A stretch of 8,669 nucleotides of DNA, from NCBI GenBank assembly GCA_016874895.1, contig VGSX01000136.1, forward strand, positions 1 to 8,669, given 5' to 3'. The notes beneath the pieces are model-generated. The model did no database searches. It had not been told where the DNA came from and was given only the letters and a program-made list of their open reading frames with translations. Below, one piece after another: positions 7,135 to 8,669 of this stretch (positions are counted from its first letter, which is position 1; the number at the start of each line of letters is the position of its first letter). Both the position numbers and the translations under genes were made by a program. This DNA is from Deltaproteobacteria bacterium. GTDB lineage: Bacteria > Desulfobacterota > Desulfobaccia > Desulfobaccales > Desulfobaccaceae.

Positions 7135-7196
7135 CAGTAGCGCCGACCTCCAGGTCGGCGCATCACCGGCACAGACCTGGAGGTCTGTGCCTACTG
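7135..7196. repeat. Palindromic element able to fold as a three-way junction
   Basis: Two near-perfect hairpins stand side by side, enclosed by an inverted pair. Hairpin 1 (7140-7161) pairs GCGCCGACCT with AGGTCGGCGC around CC. Hairpin 2 (7168-7191) pairs GGCACAGACCT with AGGTCTGTGCC around GG. CAGTAG (7135-7140) and CTACTG (7191-7196) pair as the outer stem, sharing one base at each end with the hairpins, and ATCACC is the linker. Both hairpins share a GACCT...AGGTC core with opposite central dinucleotides. It looks like a REP/BIME-type dispersed repeat; whether copies exist elsewhere is not visible here. No long T tract follows on either strand. Confidence 0.85.
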
Positions 7197-7240
7197 TCGA
7201 GATGAAGCAGATCTCAATGAATATCAAGTTGTTCGCCTGA

Positions 7241-7274
7241 TTCCCAAGGTGTACTTGGGAACGAATTTTATTTT
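7241..7274 (+). terminator. Probable rho-independent terminator of dxs
   Basis: TTCCCAAG (7241-7248) and CTTGGGAA (7254-7261) form an eight-bp perfect stem with loop GTGTA. Four bases later comes the T-rich run TTTTATTTT (7266-7274). The tail is interrupted and offset, and the stem is moderate in GC, so strength is uncertain. It is the best candidate on the plus strand after dxs. Confidence 0.5.
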
Positions 7275-7327
7275 CGGGCCCAAGGTGAAACCGAGCCCGG
7301 GGGAAACCCTTTACTGAGATTGACCGT

Positions 7328-8056
7328 CTAGCTTTTCTCCCCATAAAACAGGCTGACCACCCCGAAGGTAAGCCTCCTCTGCCTGACCTCCCTGAACCCC
7401 GCCTCCTGCAGCTCCCGGCAAAAAGCCCCGGCTGTGGGAAAATTCTTGATTGATTCGGCCAAATAGGCATAGGCGTAGGCATGCCGGGAAAAGACCCGGC
7501 CCACCCAGGGCAGCAGCCGGGTGAGGTAAAGCTCGTAAGCCTTCTGCAGCCAACCCCGCTCCGGCGGAATGAACTCCAAAATCGCCAGCATCCCACCGGG
7601 CTTAAGCACCCGGCGCATTTCCATAAGGGCCGCCGGCCGGTCTGGCAGGTTGCGCACCCCGAAGGCGATGGTCAGGGCATCGAAGGTAGCCGGGAGAAAC
7701 GGCAAGGCCAGGGCGTCCCCGGCGATGGGGAAGATGCCGCCCTGTCCTTGCCGGTTTAGTTTCTCCTGGCCCTGTCGCAGCATGGGCAGGCTGAAATCCG
7801 CGGCCGCCACCCGGGCCTGGGAGTGCTGCCGGAGCATTTCCAGGGAAACGTCCAGGGTCCCGGCCGCCAGGTCCAGGATCAAGGGACGGGGCGGTAGGCT
7901 GAGCCCCTGGACCAGCTCCCGGCGCCAGTACACGTCCCGCCGCAGGCTGAGGCAGCGGTTCAGGAAATCGTACCAGGGGACGATGCCGGCGAACATCTCT
8001 TCGAGGCGCCCGTCCCGCTGAATTTCCCAGGAGGGTAAATTCCCTTTTTCCTTCAT
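7328..8056 (-). CDS. ubiE: Demethylmenaquinone / ubiquinone C-methyltransferase
   Basis: This is an S-adenosylmethionine-dependent methyltransferase that adds the ring methyl to demethylmenaquinone (MenG role) or to a ubiquinone precursor (UbiE role); in an anaerobe the menaquinone role is more likely. From the ATG at 8056 it has 242 residues. Family marks are MFAGIVPWYDFLNRCLSL (21-38), WRREL (44-48), SAM motif I ILDLAAGTLDV (60-70), AADFSLPML (85-93), AFGVRNLPD (131-139), RRVLKPGGMLAILEFIPP (148-165) and AYAYLAESIKNFP (195-207). In motif I the usual GTGD reads GTLD, so one glycine is replaced by leucine. A TTG at 8092 would add 12 residues, but it overlaps a consensus -35 box, so I prefer the ATG. 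No Shine-Dalgarno is visible for either. It converges on dxs, and its substrate carries a prenyl chain built from IspA products. Confidence 0.93.
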   Translation of the reverse strand: MKEKGNLPSWEIQRDGRLEEMFAGIVPWYDFLNRCLSLRRDVYWRRELVQGLSLPPRPLILDLAAGTLDVSLEMLRQHSQARVAAADFSLPMLRQGQEKLNRQGQGGIFPIAGDALALPFLPATFDALTIAFGVRNLPDRPAALMEMRRVLKPGGMLAILEFIPPERGWLQKAYELYLTRLLPWVGRVFSRHAYAYAYLAESIKNFPTAGAFCRELQEAGFREVRQRRLTFGVVSLFYGEKS

Positions 8057-8063
8057 GGTGGTT

Positions 8064-8092
8064 ATTGTGCTGGCAAACTGCCTCGTTGTCAA
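8064..8092 (-). promoter_or_regulatory. Strong sigma70-type promoter for ubiE, implying a leaderless mRNA
   Basis: On the minus strand a perfect -35 TTGACA (8087-8092) is followed after exactly 17 bp by CACAAT (8064-8069), which matches TATAAT at four of six positions including the key A and T. Transcription should start at 8056-8058, which is the A of the ubiE ATG or one or two bases before it. This removes room for a Shine-Dalgarno, and none is present. Confidence 0.6.
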
Positions 8093-8383
8093 CCCGCGGG
8101 AATAAAAAGCGCCAGGGGGATATTTTGTGCCCGGGTTGTCTACCCCTTGCCAAACGGGTGAAGGCCAGCTGGCTGAACATGATAAATTTTATGTTTGAAA
8201 AATGAAACATCCTCAATCTTGTTCAACGATCCCTTTCTGTTGAGCCGGTGCCAGCCAACAAAATCACTGGTGGCATTAAACACAATATATAGTATATGCG
8301 AGATTTATATGCATACCCCCATTCAGTTATTTCCATGGGGCGGAGTTACTTACAGGTCATGAAAATTACCAACTAACCACTGC
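8093..8383. other. AT-rich intergenic gap between rtcA and ubiE; no gene, several dyads
   Basis: No ORF with family features is visible in these 291 bp. Noted structures, besides those listed separately, are CCCGCGGG next to the ubiE -35 (8093-8100), an imperfect dyad TGCCAGCCA / TGGTGGCA (8249-8257 / 8268-8275), a direct repeat TATATGC 13 bp apart (8293 and 8306), TATGCATA (8308-8315) and CCCCAT / ATGGGG (8317-8322 / 8335-8340). No convincing rtcA terminator was found. Confidence 0.6.
8164..8225. promoter_or_regulatory. Nested inverted repeats upstream of ubiE, possible regulator-binding site
   Basis: A perfect 10-bp palindrome GCCAGCTGGC (8164-8173) is followed by an outer inverted pair TGAACA (8174-8179) and TGTTCA (8220-8225). 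Inside it lies an inner pair ATGTTT (8191-8196) and AAACAT (8205-8210). The two pairs have centres only one base apart (8199.5 and 8200.5), so they are nested. The site is about 80-160 bp upstream of the ubiE start. I cannot name a matching regulator, and chance pairing in AT-rich DNA is possible. Confidence 0.35.
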
Positions 8384-8395
8384 TCACTGCTCACT
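8368..8395 (-). repeat. Short AGTGNNN heptamer array over the rtcA stop codon
   Basis: Read on the minus strand, four heptamers follow each other: AGTGAGC (8389-8395), AGTGAGC (8382-8388), AGTGGTT (8375-8381) and AGTTGGT (8368-8374). They share the heptamer length and the AGTG start with the array after dxs. The first two units encode the last residues and the TGA stop of rtcA. Confidence 0.7.
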
Positions 8396-8669
8396 TCCTG
8401 CAACGCCCCGTACCCGGATGGCACCCTGCTCTCCCATCTGACCGCTAATCTCGAATTTTACCGGCAGGAACTGTTCAACCACCCAGATATTCGTCAGGAG
8501 GTGGGAGGTCAGGCATTCCGTGGTCAGACTGGAGAGACCCTCTGCCAGGGCGGCGTAGAGGATTATCTGATCGGCCAGGTGGCGGTCCACCGCGGCCTGG
8601 GTCGCCAAAAAGGTTTTCATCTCCTGCGCGGCCTCTGCGGCCACCTGCTCCGCAGGTTTTCCCCGGGCG
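8384..8669 (-). CDS. rtcA: RNA 3'-terminal phosphate cyclase, N-terminus beyond the window edge
   Basis: RtcA uses ATP to convert an RNA 3'-phosphate into a 2',3'-cyclic phosphate through an enzyme-AMP intermediate, in RNA repair or end processing. Only the last 94 or so codons are present. The open frame runs to base 8669 without a needed start, so the gene begins outside the window; the GTG at 8644 is an internal valine. HLADQIILYAALAEGL matches the conserved HLADQ region. SHLLTNIWVVEQFLPVKFEI contains the histidine (codon 8501-8503) that corresponds to the adenylylated His309 of E. coli RtcA, so the active site is retained here. The last residues Ser-Glu-Gln and the stop fall inside a heptamer repeat. 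Its partner genes (rtcB, rtcR) are not in the window. Confidence 0.9.
   Translation of the reverse strand, partial: ARGKPAEQVAAEAAQEMKTFLATQAAVDRHLADQIILYAALAEGLSSLTTECLTSHLLTNIWVVEQFLPVKFEISGQMGEQGAIRVRGVAGSEQ

Larger units (their letters stand above)
6966..7327. other. Convergent, repeat-filled intergenic region between dxs and ubiE
   Basis: No credible gene is present in these 362 bp. In order it contains the heptamer array, a short C5/G5 hairpin (CCCCC 7093-7097, GGGGG 7102-7106), the palindromic three-way-junction element, a low-complexity spacer and the likely dxs terminator. A direct repeat CCCAAGGTG occurs at 7243-7251 and 7279-7287, and CGGGC/GCCCG (7275-7279 / 7295-7299) could form a further weak hairpin. 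No T-tailed terminator for the leftward ubiE transcript was found. Confidence 0.7.

Noticed and set aside
7114..7596. A 160-codon minus-strand reading frame at the ubiE 3' end
   Set aside because: Its C-terminal part is a translation of the palindromic repeat and its N-terminal part is ubiE in the wrong frame.
8057..8092. Twelve-residue N-terminal extension of UbiE from TTG
   Set aside because: The TTG is part of a consensus -35 box, has no Shine-Dalgarno and encodes no conserved residues.
8174..8210. LexA-type or other named operator upstream of ubiE
   Set aside because: The half-sites do not match any operator consensus I can state with confidence, so only a generic dyad is reported.
7602..8216. 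A 204-codon minus-strand reading frame overlapping ubiE and its upstream region
   Set aside because: It is rich in Pro, Gly, Arg and Ala, has no family motif and is the shifted-frame shadow of ubiE, whose own frame has every UbiE signature.
8317..8340. CCCCAT/ATGGGG hairpin as the rtcA terminator
   Set aside because: The loop is 12 bases and the minus-strand downstream bases are not T-rich.

Overview
The window is ordinary bacterial chromosome with a GC-rich coding bias and AT-richer intergenic patches. It carries eight recognisable protein genes, two of them cut by the window edges. The gene set and order suggest a delta-proteobacterial / Desulfobacterota-type genome, by inference only: a CarD/CdnL regulator beside a YacL-like PIN-TRAM membrane protein, an xseA-xseB-ispA-dxs cluster, a MenG/UbiE methyltransferase and RtcA. 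No rRNA, tRNA, CRISPR array, transposase, phage gene or toxin-antitoxin pair was seen.

Left part (1-2189, minus strand): a carD gene, a YacL-like membrane PIN-TRAM gene and an RluD-type pseudouridine synthase gene (cut at the left edge) run leftwards as a probable operon. Centre (2347-6965, plus strand): xseA, xseB, ispA and dxs. The carD and xseA transcripts start back to back from a 157-bp divergent intergenic region with one good promoter candidate on each strand. XseA and XseB are the two subunits of exonuclease VII. Dxs starts the MEP pathway and IspA makes farnesyl diphosphate, the precursor of longer prenyl chains.

Right part: dxs converges on ubiE/menG (minus strand) across a 362-bp gap packed with repeats. 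The gap holds a 13-unit heptamer array with a strict 28-bp higher-order period, a 62-bp palindromic element able to fold as a three-way junction, and a hairpin plus T-rich tail that looks like the dxs terminator. UbiE/MenG methylates the prenylated quinone ring, so it uses a side chain derived from the IspA/Dxs products. Its first-pass TTG start lies inside a consensus -35 box; the better start is the ATG at 8056, which would make the mRNA leaderless. Upstream is a 291-bp AT-rich gap with several dyads, and then the C-terminal end of rtcA (cut at the right edge), whose last codons and stop lie inside a second, smaller heptamer array.

I see no undescribed multi-gene system. The points most worth a second look are the repeat elements placed directly at gene 3' ends, the leaderless ubiE promoter, and a possible frameshift site in carD.
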